64,000 bases of DNA from Monarcha castaneiventris obscurior (GCA_026261815.1 JAMPIT010000484.1:10266501-10330500); one strand, 5' to 3'; positions 1 through 12,062 are shown, counted from the stretch's first letter. The notes: a model not told the origin generated them from the sequence alone. A program made the numbers and translations.

Positions 1-1168
1 ATGGGCTTCAAAAGAGGCTCAAGAAGTGCCAAGTCCTCAGGCTGGCCCTGTCCCACATAGGGACTGCCCTCCAGTGTGGCCCAGGAGCCTCTGCTCAAGG
101 TGATTTTTTTCTGCATTTTTATTCCTTTTGCACCTCTTGTTCTGGGTTGCTGAAGTTTTTCTGCTGGCTTGTATTTTTATGAGGATTCATCTCACCCATC
201 GGGCTCTGATGACTGGGCCACCTTCCCGTTGCTGGTTTCCAGCAAAGCTGTGCCACAGCTGAGCTCACCGGGGTGCCTGGGCCTGGTCCAGCTCTGTCCT
301 GGCTGGCTGGAGCTCCACCAGCAGCTCTGCTCAGCCCCTTATTGGAAAAGCAGGACTCTCATTCCTTTTCTGAAAAACCTCCGACTCTCGATTCCTTGGC
401 CCAGCTTTGAGCCCAGTGGTTCCTCTGTTGCTTGTCTTCTGTTGCCTGGACAGAAATGTTGACCCTCAGCGTCCTCCTTGGAGGTGACATCCCACACCTG
501 AGTCCAGCACTGAACCATTTGCCCCAAGCATCCTGGCAGTGTCCTGGGGCTGTGTTCCTGCCTGTGTCCAGTTCCTTTGGCTGACCTGGAGCCCTTCTGT
601 GTGCTCTGATTTTTCTCCCTTCCACCAACTCCAAAATCATCACCATCTTCTGGCTTCCCCATGAATTTCTTTTGACTCTCTTGCCTGGACAAGGCCTAAA
701 CATCTCCACACGCTCATGCCAACTGATGGGTCCCTGGGATATTTGTAGCCTTTGTTTCTCTTTACCAAACCCATTTGTATTAGGCAGTGCCCCCCAAAAA
801 AGAAAAAACCCAAGGATTATTGAAACCCTCTCCTCTACCCCACGCAAACAGCCCTGCCTATGAGGGCAAACAGGTCTTTTGTCCATCATTTCACTGCTGC
901 ACAGTGATAGCCCCTCTATTTTAAAATGGTTTTGGATGGAGGCAAATTATTAAACAATTTTTTTGGGCAGACTTGCGCCAATTTCTTTGCCAAACTCTTG
1001 CCATTTCTACCACTTCAGGCTGATCCTGGTGGTGCTGAGTTGCCGGAGGCAGGGATGTGCCTGATCCCTCAGCAAAGCCTGTTGTGGCATTGCACAATGT
1101 GTCTGTTCTCTGGGGGGCCGTGTGCAATCTCTGCCTGGGACAGATGTCTGAGCTTGATCCCGCTGGAA

Positions 1169-1176
1169 TGACGTCA
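1169..1176. promoter_or_regulatory. Full palindromic cAMP response element (candidate)
   Basis: The sequence is a perfect TGACGTCA, the consensus for CREB/ATF dimers, about 10.2 kb upstream of the KLF15 promoter. It sits outside any CpG island. The match is directly visible; function is inference, since an 8-bp site can occur by chance. Confidence 0.25.
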
Positions 1177-4100
1177 AAGGCTGCAATACTGTCCCTCTGG
1201 ACAGGCTGGCAGGGCCTGGCCAGGGGCTACTGTGGCTGCGTGTGAGGCCGTGGGGCTGCTGCCACCTCGCCCAGCACGGTGGCATTAATCTGTCACCAAA
1301 TGCCAGCACAGGTGGCCCCTGCCACTTTGCACGGTGGAGATCTGCTTACACGCCTGGGTCTTCCTTGCAAATCCCTGCTACTCCAGAAACCTCTGACCAA
1401 AAGAAAATGGGAGTTGATTTTAAAAGGAGCATCCTCCATTGTTCACCTGTGAGCAGATAAAAGTCCAGCAAACTCACAGCCTTTCCTGTACTTGGGACAC
1501 AGGCTGGCACAAACAAATGCCATTTGTCATGGAGCTGCAGCAGCCAGCACAGCAGAGGGTATCAGTAAATCCCTGGATGTGACTTGGCACCCATCTCCAT
1601 GGCACTCATTAGGAGGACAGAAGTTATCTATGTGCAGCTATTTTGGATGCTTGCGTGAAGGGCTGGTGAAGGCAACAGCAGCCTCAGCTTGTACCCAGCA
1701 AGCCGTGGTGACATGGGGTGACACACACTGCTACACCTGACCCTTTGCCACAGGGAGGGTTTCCCAGTGCTGCAGGGAAGGAGGAGACTGGCACATCCCT
1801 GGGGAAGGACTTCCTCGAGGCACCCCACCCTCTGCACTCCTCAGGGACTGTGGCAGGGCAGGGGTTGTTACAGGACGTGATTCACTGTGACCTCCTGGCC
1901 CCATTGCCAGCCCTACCTGTTGCTGAGGCAGTGCTGACATTCCTGACATCTGCCAGACTCAGCTTGGAGTGGGCTGCATCCAGCCCAAGCTCAATGAAAT
2001 GCTGTTCCTGATCTGGTCAGCTGCGTGCTGGCCTGAGCCATGGTCCATTTTGGTGTTTGACGTTTTCAATTTTTATATGAAGGCCCAGGCAGTTCTTAGA
2101 TTCTTCTTAAAAAGCTTATGACAGATTAAGAACAGGTCACAACTGGGGATTTTGGAAATACTGGGGTTTTCCAAGCTGCTGTCAATCCAGCAGGAGGAGT
2201 TCCAGCATGCCCGTGGCTGTGCACAGCATCCTCTCCTTTACACAGCTCAGGGCTGCTGGTGGTAGCTGCTCCCTGGATGTGGCCACATGTAGGGTATGCC
2301 CTGGGGAAAGTGAAAAAAGAGTCTGTAACATTAGCAGGAACACTTTTAATGGCTCATGAAATGAAATAACTACATGATGTTGAAAACTATTAAAAAATTG
2401 CTAGCCTTACCAAAATGGGAGAGATTGGCTTTTAACGTATAGGTACAGAGGTAAGGTATCTTTAAAAATCTGTAATTTTGAGCTGGAAATAGGACTGAGA
2501 CAAGTCTCAAAATTAAATATTTGATTACCAAATCTATTTTGCTAAAAAGATCCAGAGTTTGCAATTGATTTCATTAGCCCCTGCTGAGCCCACCAGTGAA
2601 ACCCCTCATTAGTACTGATGCTGCTGGGTTGGATTGCTGTGAGTCCCATCAACAAATTATTGTGATTATAACAGACTTCACATGCTGAAAGTGAAGAACT
2701 TGACATTCCAAAAGCAACATCCATTCTGTCATCTCTGATAGGGATAACTAGTTTATTTCTAGGTGTAAAAGCAAAAGCAGTTTCCTTGACTGGTTGTGTT
2801 AACAAAGCTGTGAGGAGAAGGGCTGGCTTCACACTTTGCAGGGCAGCATTCGGCCAGGATTTACCTTAAGGGCTGTGATGTTTACACAGGAATTCCAAAG
2901 GGAACCACTAGAGTGAACTTCAGCTGACTCTGACAGGTTTGCATGATCAATGCCTCACCGTAGCAAGAGAGATGCTGCTTGCTGATGGCCAGGAGCCCTA
3001 ATGGTATCCAGGGAAACCCAACTGCCTGCAGGAGTTCACAGGATGGTCACTGTTAAATGCAAGCTTGTGCAAAACCATCTAAATGTGGCTTGATCATTGG
3101 GGTAAATGGGCTTTAGAGCTGAGGGCAGTTGCTTTGACAGCTTCTGCAGCAGACAGATCCCAGGTCCACTTGGACAAAACTGGGTGGTGTGCAGTGGTGC
3201 AAAGATCTCTTTTCCCTATGAAAAAAAAGAACTAGCATGTCATTAACTAGAGGCTGTGGAAGAATTAAACCACTCAATAAGATGTGATGTTCTCCCCAGT
3301 TCAGTGATTACAGGCTCTTCTCATAAGAGCTGCCATATTCCCTCTGCCTCTAGCACAATTCAGATGTCCTGAAAAAAAGGCTTTTTCATAATATTTTTTC
3401 TATATTTTCTTCAGCAGGCACTTGAAATCCATTTTATGAACATCAGTTTGTTCTGTATTGTACATTGCCAAGATTATTATCCTTAGGGAACAGGAGGTGA
3501 AACTGCAGAGCAAGGAGATGAGGTGTGTCACTTCTGGCCATATAGACATTTTAATAGTTGCAGGATTGGGAAGGGACATATTTTCCTCTCAAGCAGTGTT
3601 TGTGGGGAAAAAAATAAATGCCAGTAATCTGAATTTAGCTCTCCATTATTGCTTGTAACACCAGCAGGAGTAAACGTTTTGCTCACAAACACCTACAGAA
3701 TAAGAAAATGGGCATCTTTAGATTACAGGATATATAATTAATCTTCCCCCAAACTTTTAGACAAGTCTAAAGTGGATGTGAATGAAAACACTATGATCAC
3801 ATCTGTATTTTGAGGAAGAATAATCCAGGTCTGAATCAGTGGTTTTTCATTGCTTACATTACAAGGACCCACTAGATGAAAAAATAGAAGATTGCATCAC
3901 AATTGATAATTTTTATATGAGCAATCCAGTTGTTTGGGGATTTCTGTCTGTTTTTTTTATTCTTAATTATTCTGCTGAGAATATCTGCCCTGGGACAAAA
4001 CAGTCAGCTCTCAACAGCAGCAAAATAAATCTCAGTCCAGGGCAACACAAATTGGGAAGAAGCTCCAGAGAGTGGTGCTGTTTGAAATAAATTGAGGAAA

Positions 4101-5869
4101 TATTTTAAAAGCTTGCATAGAAGAGTAGTGTTTTGCCAGCTATTACAATTGGACTTCAGAGTAACTGCTGAGTGGGTAATTAGTCCCATGGGAACACAGG
4201 AGTCTGGACAAATGTAAAAAGGAACAAGAAGGGAAAAAAAGTGTATGAAGAATTAACTTTAGAAAACAAGCTAGAACATTAGTCACATGAGGGATATAAC
4301 TCAAGTTCCATTTAACATTTATTTCTGTGATGAACAGAAACATTGTTTTTAACCCCTGTATTGAAGCAGGAAATACAAACCTCACTTTTTAATACAGCTG
4401 TAACTACTTTATTGAAGTTCATCTCTTGGATAAGAGGGTGAAGGGGATGTAAAGAGGGGCTGAAAATACTGCAAACCCAGCAAATAGGACTTATGTTTGG
4501 GTAGAGCAGGGAAGAAACAGTTGTGGAACTGGTCAAGATATTAGGTGGGGTCTGTTTTGCTCTCGGCGACTCCCCCATCATGAAGACAGAGCAGTTAGTC
4601 AAGGTTTAAAAGATCATGTCCCCACCAGTCTTTGCTCACAGCCTGTCTGCAATGCATGGTCTCATTTTCCCCTGGGCTGAGAGCACCCCAGCTGGAAGGA
4701 GGTGATTTACCTACCTGGTGTGCCAGAGGATACCTCTTTGCGTAACTCTTTGCTGGGTTTAGAAAGACTTGGTGGAACACAACTACAAAGAAATCCTGAA
4801 GCATGTGAGACACTTCTGAGGTTATCTAGTGCCCATGTGGTTGGTCCTGCCATTTCAGAGCTCCTGATCCATAGTCCTGTTCTGTAACTACTGAACCGGA
4901 GACTTATTAATAGAGTTTCTGCACTTGCCTTTTGTGGTTCATTGCTCCCATTATTATCTCAGCAGCAGTGATGTGCTAATCAGTCCTTTGTAGGACAGGA
5001 CTAGTATTGCTTTGGCTGTTTGATGTTTAACAAAAAGAAGAATGTAATTCCAGTGGCTCTGGAGAAGCAGGAGCCTTTGCAAAAATCTCCTAATATATCT
5101 GTGTGTGAATCTATGTAAATGGGTCATATTCACTGAATGGTGTGCCTTGAGCAGTAACAGTAACATCACAGCTGAAGGTTCAGGACCAGGCACCTGACCT
5201 GGATCTTCCTAATTTGAGGAATTTCGTGCTTTCTCTACTCTACAGCCTCCAAGGAGACTGAGTCAACCTCCCTGCTGGGCTCTCACCAGATCAGAGGCCA
5301 TGTGATGGGGTCCCAGCTGCCTGTTCTGCACTGGTACCCACAGGAGAGCTGTCTGTCGGTGCCGTGGTGCTGCATTTCTGACCTGGCAGTGCTCCAGCTG
5401 TGACCTGAGCGAAGGTTACTGCGTTTGCATGTAGGCCTTGTGTTTGCTATTTAAGGTGAGTGAGAGGCTCTGAATTCCCTCGGTTGGGTCACCCTCTCTG
5501 TTTCCCAATTCAATGCAAATGGCCAGACAGGCAGGCAGCTCTTCCTTGAAGACACCCAGACTCTCGAGAGGTGTGGCACAACATGGTCACAGTTGTTCGG
5601 TCCCGTAAACACTGTCTTCAAAACCACCATCTCCTCTCACCACCTCCTTGAGCCACTTCCCCGCAGTGCTCCGCACAAGGATCCTGCACAAACACACCCA
5701 GCCCTGGCGTATTCCTTCCAGGAGAGGGCAGGGGAATACAGTTTATCGCGGATCCACTCCTGAACTAGAGCCAACGTCCATCCTATCCCAGATCCTCCTC
5801 TACGGCTTCCAGTATATTTTGCTTTCCTAAACTTGGATGAGCAGAGGTGGGTGCTGAGTCTCCTCCAGG

Positions 5870-5935
5870 TGAGTCAGTGGGTTTTGTCACATTTACGGAC
5901 CTGCCTGCCCCTGAGTCACCTTCGGGAGGGGCGGC
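5870..5935. promoter_or_regulatory. Paired AP-1 sites plus GC box (candidate distal element)
   Basis: Two perfect TGAGTCA sites (5870-5876 and 5912-5918) lie 42 bp apart, followed by GGGGCGG (5928-5934), an Sp1/KLF-type GC box. The cluster is about 5.4 kb upstream of the KLF15 transcription start. Clustering makes an enhancer plausible, but nothing in the sequence proves activity. Confidence 0.3.
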
Positions 5936-6867
5936 TTGGACTGGGCTGTGCCCCTTGCTCTTGAACCCCTTGCAATGAGCCTTGTGTGTCCCACTGAAGG
6001 GGCATCGGCTGCTGGGCAGCTTCAGGAACAGGGTTTAAAGAGCCGAGCCCCAGCTCTTGTGCTTCACCTCGCCATCACGCCAGGGGAGGCAGTGATGGGA
6101 CAACTTGTGTATCACCCGCTCAGCACATCCCTGTCCCTGCAGAGGGTGGTCTGCTTCCCTCGGATGTCCATCATGTCAGCAGGAACAGCTCTGCTCCGTG
6201 GGTACTTTTGCCAATTAAAGTGCAGGGGTTGTACATGGAAACCCGAGGTTGGAGCTGGACCTGGCTAAAGGTGGCCTAGAGAAATGCAGCCAGAAGGTCA
6301 GCTAACATTTTCTCTCTCAGTGTATTAATGAACAGAAAGTTTGGGAGAAAATCAGAAACTCTCCCCAGGTCCCCCCACTGTCTTTAACAGTCAAAAGAGT
6401 AATAGCATAAAAAATCCTAAAATGAGATTGTTCCAACTTATCTCCCCCTGGACCTATGACTCTGACTTGAAAAGACAACATAATTTCCAAACCCGTGGAG
6501 GAAAGAAAAAAACCCCAGATCAATAAACTGTTGGCCCTGCAGCACAGATGCCCTGGCAAGGCCAAAGAAATTAAGTCCTGAGATTGCTGTTGCTGTTTCC
6601 ACCTTGTCCTGCAGAGACACAGCCAGGGATAAACATATTCTTTGTGTCAATATTTCTGTAGTACCGGGAGAACTTACAGTCCTTATCTGTGAGTGTCAAG
6701 GACTGCTAAGTTAATGTGATCATAACATTACTGGAGAGTCTGACAGGCTTTTTTGTTCCCTCTGTCCCCATGTAACTGTTCTGATGCTGAATGCTGAAGC
6801 CCAGTAGAGCTCAGCTGGATGTGACCATGGGCTTTGTGGCACATGGAAGGGATCCATCTGCAGGAGA

Positions 6868-6960
6868 CTAATTAAAAAACAAAAAACAAACAAAAAAAAA
6901 CCCCAACAACTACAACAACAAAAAAAACCCAAATAACACACAAAACCAACAAATAAAATT
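6868..6960. repeat. A/C-only low-complexity tract
   Basis: About 90 bases are almost free of G and made of A-runs separated by C, CC or CCC. Similar tracts occur at about 11997-12060 and 37961-37992, and in reverse complement at about 62455-62592. No element body is recognisable beside it. Confidence 0.75.
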
Positions 6961-9900
6961 TGAACTTCCTTTTTATTTTTTTCCCTATACTTGATTATTT
7001 TTGCTTCTTTCCTTTGATAAAGAGCAACCTTGATTTGTAAATCAGATGGAAATACGCGAGTAATCGATTCAGCCTGACTAACCCTTGTTTTACCAGGTGG
7101 CTGGTTGGCTCATCAGATTACTAATAGTTTGCTGCTGCAGTAAATGGGAAATAGCAAGGGCTGGGACAGAAATACCACAGGTGACCTCTAAAGACAGAGC
7201 ACCTCTAAGGCAGAGCACTCACCTAGTGCGTGCAACACAATGCCTCTTTTTGCCCATCCGTGAAGTCCAAACACTTTTTCTTCAAGTGCCCTCAAAAACA
7301 AAAAGTAATTTGTAACACAGAACTGTGCAAGCAACATACAAAAGAGGAGAAAATCCGTGGCAGGAAAAGTCAGCCTCTGTAGAGTGTGTATGGAAAGGCA
7401 AAGTGTGAGCAGAGCCAGACAACTCTTAGGTGTAAACTGTTGAGTGTGGTGTGGAGGAGCCCTTTGCTGCCTTTCCCACCTTTAATGGCTCTGTGCTGTG
7501 TGGCACAGAACAACTCATGAATAGTTCAGCCTGCAATTAGTATCTTCAGGAAAAATTTTAGAAGCGTGAATGCAGAGGTTTATCTACCTCTCCTGACTAG
7601 ATCTTTAGCTCACAGCCATCAGACAAAAAACAGTTAAAAGGACCTTACCTCTGCATTATGCCAGTGTTTGACAACTGTGGCAATGCTAGAAAGGCTGTCT
7701 GAGCAGGGCAACCAGTTTGACTGAAGTTCTCCCCTGAAAGGTGGCAAAAGAGAGAATGGAAAATGCCCAAGTAATATCAAGGGACAGAAGTAACAATAGA
7801 TTTTCAAAGGAGTTGTTGAAGAGGTGAAGAGAGGGAAGGAAATCTCTTAGTGATGCACAAAAAGGATGGGTTGGGAAAATTTAGATATATTTCATAGCAT
7901 GGAATGAAGACTCAGTTGTGCTGCAGTATCAAATAAAAGACATCAGTCACAGATACATAAAAATATATTCCCAAAATCCTATCCCAGCCCAACAGTCATT
8001 GCTGGTTCTCATGAAAAGTTGGCAGAAAAAAGGGATCAGAAGTAATTATATTTGTCTAGATCTGTGCATTTCCCCTGCTGTTAATAAAGGCTTGTAGTGT
8101 TTCCAAAGCCTTGAGCAAAACTTAGATGTGTGTCAGCTTGCTTTCACTGTCATGGGGCTCAGAAGAATTAACCAGTTCACAGCTTGAGAAGTCCATTCAG
8201 AGATCACGGAGGGGTGGAAAAGTGGCTGAGTCGGCTCAGAGGCTGGCACCTGCCACTGTGGCTTGTAATTCTCAGTTTTGAGTTTAAGCCCCAAAGTGTG
8301 CCCGCAGACCTCAAAAGCAGGCCTGCGGTTTGAGGCACTCCCAGCAGACTCATGGATAAGACAATATGGTCTTGCTGAGAAAGGAAATTTCTCTGATAAA
8401 ATCTTTGCTCAGGAAAGATGCTGAAATGGATAAAAGCTGAGGGGATGTTTCAGCAAGGACAACCCCATACTGGCATTCAAGGAGGCAGTGATTTTTGTGT
8501 GTTTTCTCATTATTTTCTGGTGACAGGTTTGTGCTGTAGTGAGGCATCAGAACTTGTGCCACTGTATATCCTGTTTGTTTGGTTTTAATTTGTCCTTTGT
8601 CTCTGTCTAGAAATTTTGCCTGGGCAGAAAAAGAGGACTTTGGATATTTTTCCAGGGTGTACTGATGTCCAATGGCCTGGTCAGGACAGCAATTTCTGCA
8701 GGAGTTCTGGACACCCAGGAATGCTGAAGGCACAGTCACTGAGCCTACACACAAGGGCTGTGCTGAAGTTTCCCGTGGATTCTGTGTGCACAGCAAAGGG
8801 GATATGGACAAAAAGTTTGGTGCATCCAGAACTTGTCACACAGCGTGTGAGTGAGCTCGGGTCAGGGGTTCATCCTGCGTGCTCTGGACTCGCTTCCCAG
8901 GTGCTGTGCACTGCCTGCCTGCATTCCTAATACTTTTTTTTCCCACAGGGAGATCTCAGTAAGAAATACAGATGCCTTTGTTACACTTTCCTGGTATTTT
9001 CCATTGCATTTCACCTCCCAGCAGTATTGAAAGGGTGAGATGCTGGGTAGGGTTCTTCAGATGTGAAAAAGTGTCAGATCCCTCCTCCATCACGGCATGC
9101 AGCCACACAGGGGCAGGTGCTGGCACAAAGGATGGTGGCTGTGCATCCCCTCCCACAGCAGCACGTTTGGGATCTGCTTGAGCTCACTGAAAACTTCTCA
9201 CCTTCCCATCTCCAGCCTCAGAGACAGCCATCAGCGCAGCCCTGCAGCTGCACAGTGGGCAAAGGACCCAGCTGCCAGTGGTGCTTTTAGGGAAGCAAAA
9301 AGGTTGTGGGCCCAGTAAAACAGATGAAACTTGAAAAGCAGAACTGGGAAAACACCGTTTTATTTCCACATAAGGTAAATATGGGACTTCACTGCGTCTC
9401 TAGCAATTTAAAGAAAGTTCAGAACTGCTGTGACTAGCATTTGAAGACATTGCCTTTTTGCAAGTGGAAAAATGCAAGTTAGAGAAACCTCTAAGGTGTC
9501 CCAGTGCCTAGGTAGGCTATAGTAATGATAAAATTAAGATTGCAACTTTCGGTTGTTTTCATGTAATAAACATTGCAAGGAAGTTTTATATATGTACAGC
9601 CAAAAATTCAAATTCCATTTAAGCCCAGCCTTGAGAGCTTGGATTTTAGCTGTATCTAAATTTCATGTCCTTTGCATTGCTAAATCACGCTAAACTTCAC
9701 CTACTCAAGAAACAAAGGGTTTTTAATTGAGAAAAAGCAGTAAAGCAAGGTTTGCCAAACATCTATTTTGGGTAATAATATTTAAGGACAACATTTTTAC
9801 CAACGTAATCCTTTTTACGTCAGCGAAGTTACCCTAATGCAGAATTTGGCCCTGATGTATTTATACAAATATAGTATCTAGGATTTTGATGAGTACATAT

Positions 9901-10194
9901 TCATGCATTATTCATCGAGACAATGTGGAGAGGAGGAACGAGGTCTGTGCATGCAAGCAGAGCCCTGAGCACCCCCAGGTCCTTTGATCGTCCCCAGCAG
10001 GATGAAGGAGGACCTGTAGATTCGCCCTTGTGCTGCTGCCAGGCCATGATTTGTTGAGGCTGAACGTCCTCTTGGGAAGAGACTGGTTCATGTTTGCCAG
10101 GCTATGGGATGTGTTACTGGCAATTCTGAAGAAATGCAGATGGAGGATATTTTTGTGAGTTTTAAATGGATTTGAAAAGAGATGAGACTGCACC

Positions 10195-10280
10195 TTGGTT
10201 CTGCCACAGACCTTTTGTTTGATCTTCTGTGCCTCAGTTTCCCCCTAAAATGAGAATAATATTTCATTTTCCCTGCAGGA
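10195..10280 (+). repeat. MIR-like (CORE-SINE type) fossil, partial
   Basis: The stretch contains TGCCTCAGTTTCCCC (10230-10244) followed after a few bases by AAAATGAGAATAATA. This order matches the 3' half of MIR and related ancient tetrapod SINEs. The tRNA-related head is not recognisable. It is a short, strongly diverged relic; the related 3' end of an L2/L3-type LINE is an alternative. Confidence 0.45.
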
Positions 10281-10544
10281 CAGGGAGGCCTACAGTGGGG
10301 GAGTAGGAAGGGTGTGCTGTCCCATGTGCCCTCAAAAAAGGATGCACAGACCTGTTGTCATAAGACTGCATTCTGATATCCCAGGCAGCACACCTTCCCA
10401 AGAATCTGAAAAAAGGAAAAACTGAATTTGAAAAACCACTGAGCAGAAAAACTGACCGCTGCTGCAGCTGGCCTTACGGTGAGCTTCCTCAGCAGGAGTT
10501 GAATATGGATCCTGATCCATACCAAGTATTGCATAACTATAGTG

Positions 10545-10585
10545 AGCTTGTGTATATATGTATGTATATAAAGATATATAAATTA
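10545..10585. repeat. Imperfect TATG/TA simple repeat
   Basis: Alternating purine-pyrimidine AT-rich run of TATATG and TATATA units with interruptions. Ordinary microsatellite; no other feature is associated. Confidence 0.6.
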
Positions 10586-10810
10586 TTATGTGTGCTTATA
10601 TGAAAAACTAGTGATGTCTGTAGTAACACTGCTGTGTGTGTGGGACACACATCCCAATAGTTTCTAGCATGCTGGAAGTGCCCCCATCAAGCTTTGGCAG
10701 GCAGCAAAGGGGCAGGTATGCAGGTGTGAGGCAGGAGGGAGGGCATGGGACTCCTCGCACCTCCCCAGGGGACCTGCTTATCTCCAGGAGATGTCCAGAG
10801 CCTTGCACAC

Positions 10811-11090
10811 TTACAGAATCACAGAAGGGTTTGGGTCGGAAGGGACATTAACAGGCCATCTAGTCCAACTCCTTGCAGGGAGCAGTGACGTTTTCAACCT
10901 GATCAAATTGCTCAGAGCCCTGTCCAACGAGACCTGGAAGATTTCCAGGGATGGGGCATCAACCAGCTCTCCGAGCAACCTGTTCCGGCGTTTCATCACC
11001 CTCGCTGTAAAACATTCTTCTTTACACCGAATCGCAAACCGACCTCTTTTCAGTTCAAAACCATTCGCCCTTGTCCCCCGGCGACAGGCC
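10811..11090 (-). mobile_element. CR1 LINE, 5'-truncated 3' end
   Basis: Read on the + strand this is the reverse complement of the avian CR1 3' end. It opens with the octamer-type terminal repeat (ACAGAATCACAGAA, 10813-10826), then GGGTTTGGGTCGGAAGGGAC, the 'catctagtccaactcc' block at 10857-10872, the 'ttccagggatggggcatc' block at about 10941-10960, and ends near 11090 after the 'cagttcaaaaccattc' block. CR1 is the dominant non-LTR retrotransposon of birds and is normally 5'-truncated, as here; no reverse-transcriptase part is present. The truncated end runs directly into the KLF15 CpG island, so this copy lies within about 250 bp of the promoter. Confidence 0.92.
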
Positions 11091-11228
11091 CCGCCGAACG
11101 CCGGCTGCCGGCACCGCACCCCGCGGGGCTCCGCGCCCTGCCCGCGGCCGGGCCCGCGCGGCGCCGCCCCGGGGCCGAGCGCGGCTCCCATTGAGGCCGG
11201 TGCCGGCCCGGCCCCCGCCGCGGCGGGG

Positions 11229-11345
11229 CCAATGGGGGCGGCGGACGCGGTCGAGCCTCTCCCCGGCCTCCCCCGCCGCGGCCGGGCGCCCGTCATGTGA
11301 GGGGGATATAGTACTACAGGAGCGGGGCCGCGCTCCGCAGCCGCG
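11229..11345 (+). promoter_or_regulatory. KLF15: KLF15 core promoter (predicted)
   Basis: In order: a CCAAT box within GGCCAATGGGGGCGG (11227-11241), an E-box of the M-box type GTCATGTGA (11292-11300), and a TATA-like GGATATAG (11304-11311). A start site about 25-30 bp further on, near 11335, is inferred from the TATA-like element. The first splice donor follows at 11661. The M-box resembles MITF/TFE-family sites, but that is only a motif match. Exact start sites need 5'-end data. Confidence 0.5.
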
Positions 11346-11660
11346 CACCCGCCTCCCGGGGGAGCTGCGCCCGCCTCCCGCCGCTCCGCGCTCCCGGCCG
11401 CTCCTGCCTTTGCGGGCTGCTGCTTTGGGTTTGCTTGGTTTTAGTCCTGCCTTTTTTATTGTGCGCCTGTGGCTTTTTAAATTATTCTTTAATTTTTATT
11501 ATTATTATTTCTATAGTTATTTTTGCCTTTTTTTTTTTTTCTGTGGCTTGGTTGTGTTGTTTGGGTTTTTTTTCCACCCCCCCGTTCTCCTTGTTGTTGT
11601 TGTTGCGTTCTTCTGGTCGTTCGTGGCCTTTGCTGCCCCCCGGCTCGCAGAGGAGTTCAG
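11335..11660 (+). other. KLF15: KLF15 exon 1, non-coding (5' UTR)
   Basis: The 3' boundary is a consensus donor, GTTCAG|GTAAGG, at 11660/11661; the 5' end is inferred from the promoter. The exon contains no ATG at all, so it cannot encode an N-terminal extension. Its second half is unusually pyrimidine-rich: T-runs at about 11440-11580, a C-run, and TTG repeats near 11592-11604. KLF15 genes of other vertebrates also have a non-coding first exon and the start codon in exon 2. Alternatively, only a short segment ending at 11660 is exonic, because the T-rich tract followed by GCAG (11647-11650) could act as an acceptor. Confidence 0.6.
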
Positions 11661-11996
11661 GTAAGGGCGAGCGGGGGCTGCGCGGAGCCGCGTCCCGCCG
11701 GCGGTGCCTCCGCTGCCGCACCTCCGCGCGGGGCCGGGGGCTGTGCCCCTGCTGCCGCGCACGGCGGAGCCGGCAGATGGAATTCCATCCCCGGCGGGGC
11801 AGCGGCCAGGGCTGGGGGGCTGTTTTCGGGCTGGAGCGGTGCCGTGCCATGGAGTGACAGGCGGCGAGGGGGGGGGTTGTTCCCGATCGTTGCGACCACA
11901 CTGCGGGGGAGAGAGGGAACTCGGCCCCCAAAGCCTCCTGAAAAGGGATGGAAGGAAAAGCCAATAAAATAAATAGGAATTAAAGGCCCTCCCGCC

Positions 11997-12062
11997 TCTA
12001 CAAACAGAACAAACAAACAAAAAAAACCACGATTAAAAAAAACCCAAAAACCAAACAAATAT
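11997..12062. repeat. A/C-rich low-complexity tract in intron 1
   Basis: Runs of A broken by C or CC, nearly lacking G and T. Same compositional type as the tract at about 6868-6960. Confidence 0.65.

Larger units (their letters stand above)
1..10810. other. 5' flanking intergenic DNA upstream of KLF15
   Basis: No exon, RNA gene or intact mobile element could be recognised on either strand. Open frames here are short, lack family similarity and have no convincing splice context. The first 2 kb and about 5.2-6.3 kb are relatively GC-rich; the rest is AT-rich. Items listed separately are a full CRE (1169-1176), a paired AP-1/GC-box cluster (5870-5935), an A/C-only tract (about 6868-6960) and a SINE-like fossil (about 10195-10280). 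In human the neighbour on the 5' side of KLF15 is CFAP100, but none of its exons is identifiable here. Confidence 0.6.
11060..11900. promoter_or_regulatory. KLF15: CpG island covering the KLF15 promoter and exon 1
   Basis: CpG dinucleotides and GC-rich blocks are dense at about 11090-11400 and 11640-11890, in contrast to the AT-rich, CpG-poor surroundings. The island is interrupted by a T-rich stretch (about 11435-11620) inside exon 1. It contains a CCAAT box (11229-11233) and several GC boxes upstream of exon 1. Large open frames on both strands here are by-products of high GC, not genes. Confidence 0.8.

Noticed and set aside
8215..8295. tRNA-like A- and B-box arrangement
   Set aside because: TGGCTGAGTCGG and a GAGTTTAAGCCCC block sit at a type II tRNA-like distance, but there is no acceptor stem or cloverleaf and the B box is poor.
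10791..11664. Overlapping open frames on both strands (about 160-200 codons)
   Set aside because: They are made of CR1 3'-end sequence, promoter CpG island and T-rich UTR translated in arbitrary frames.
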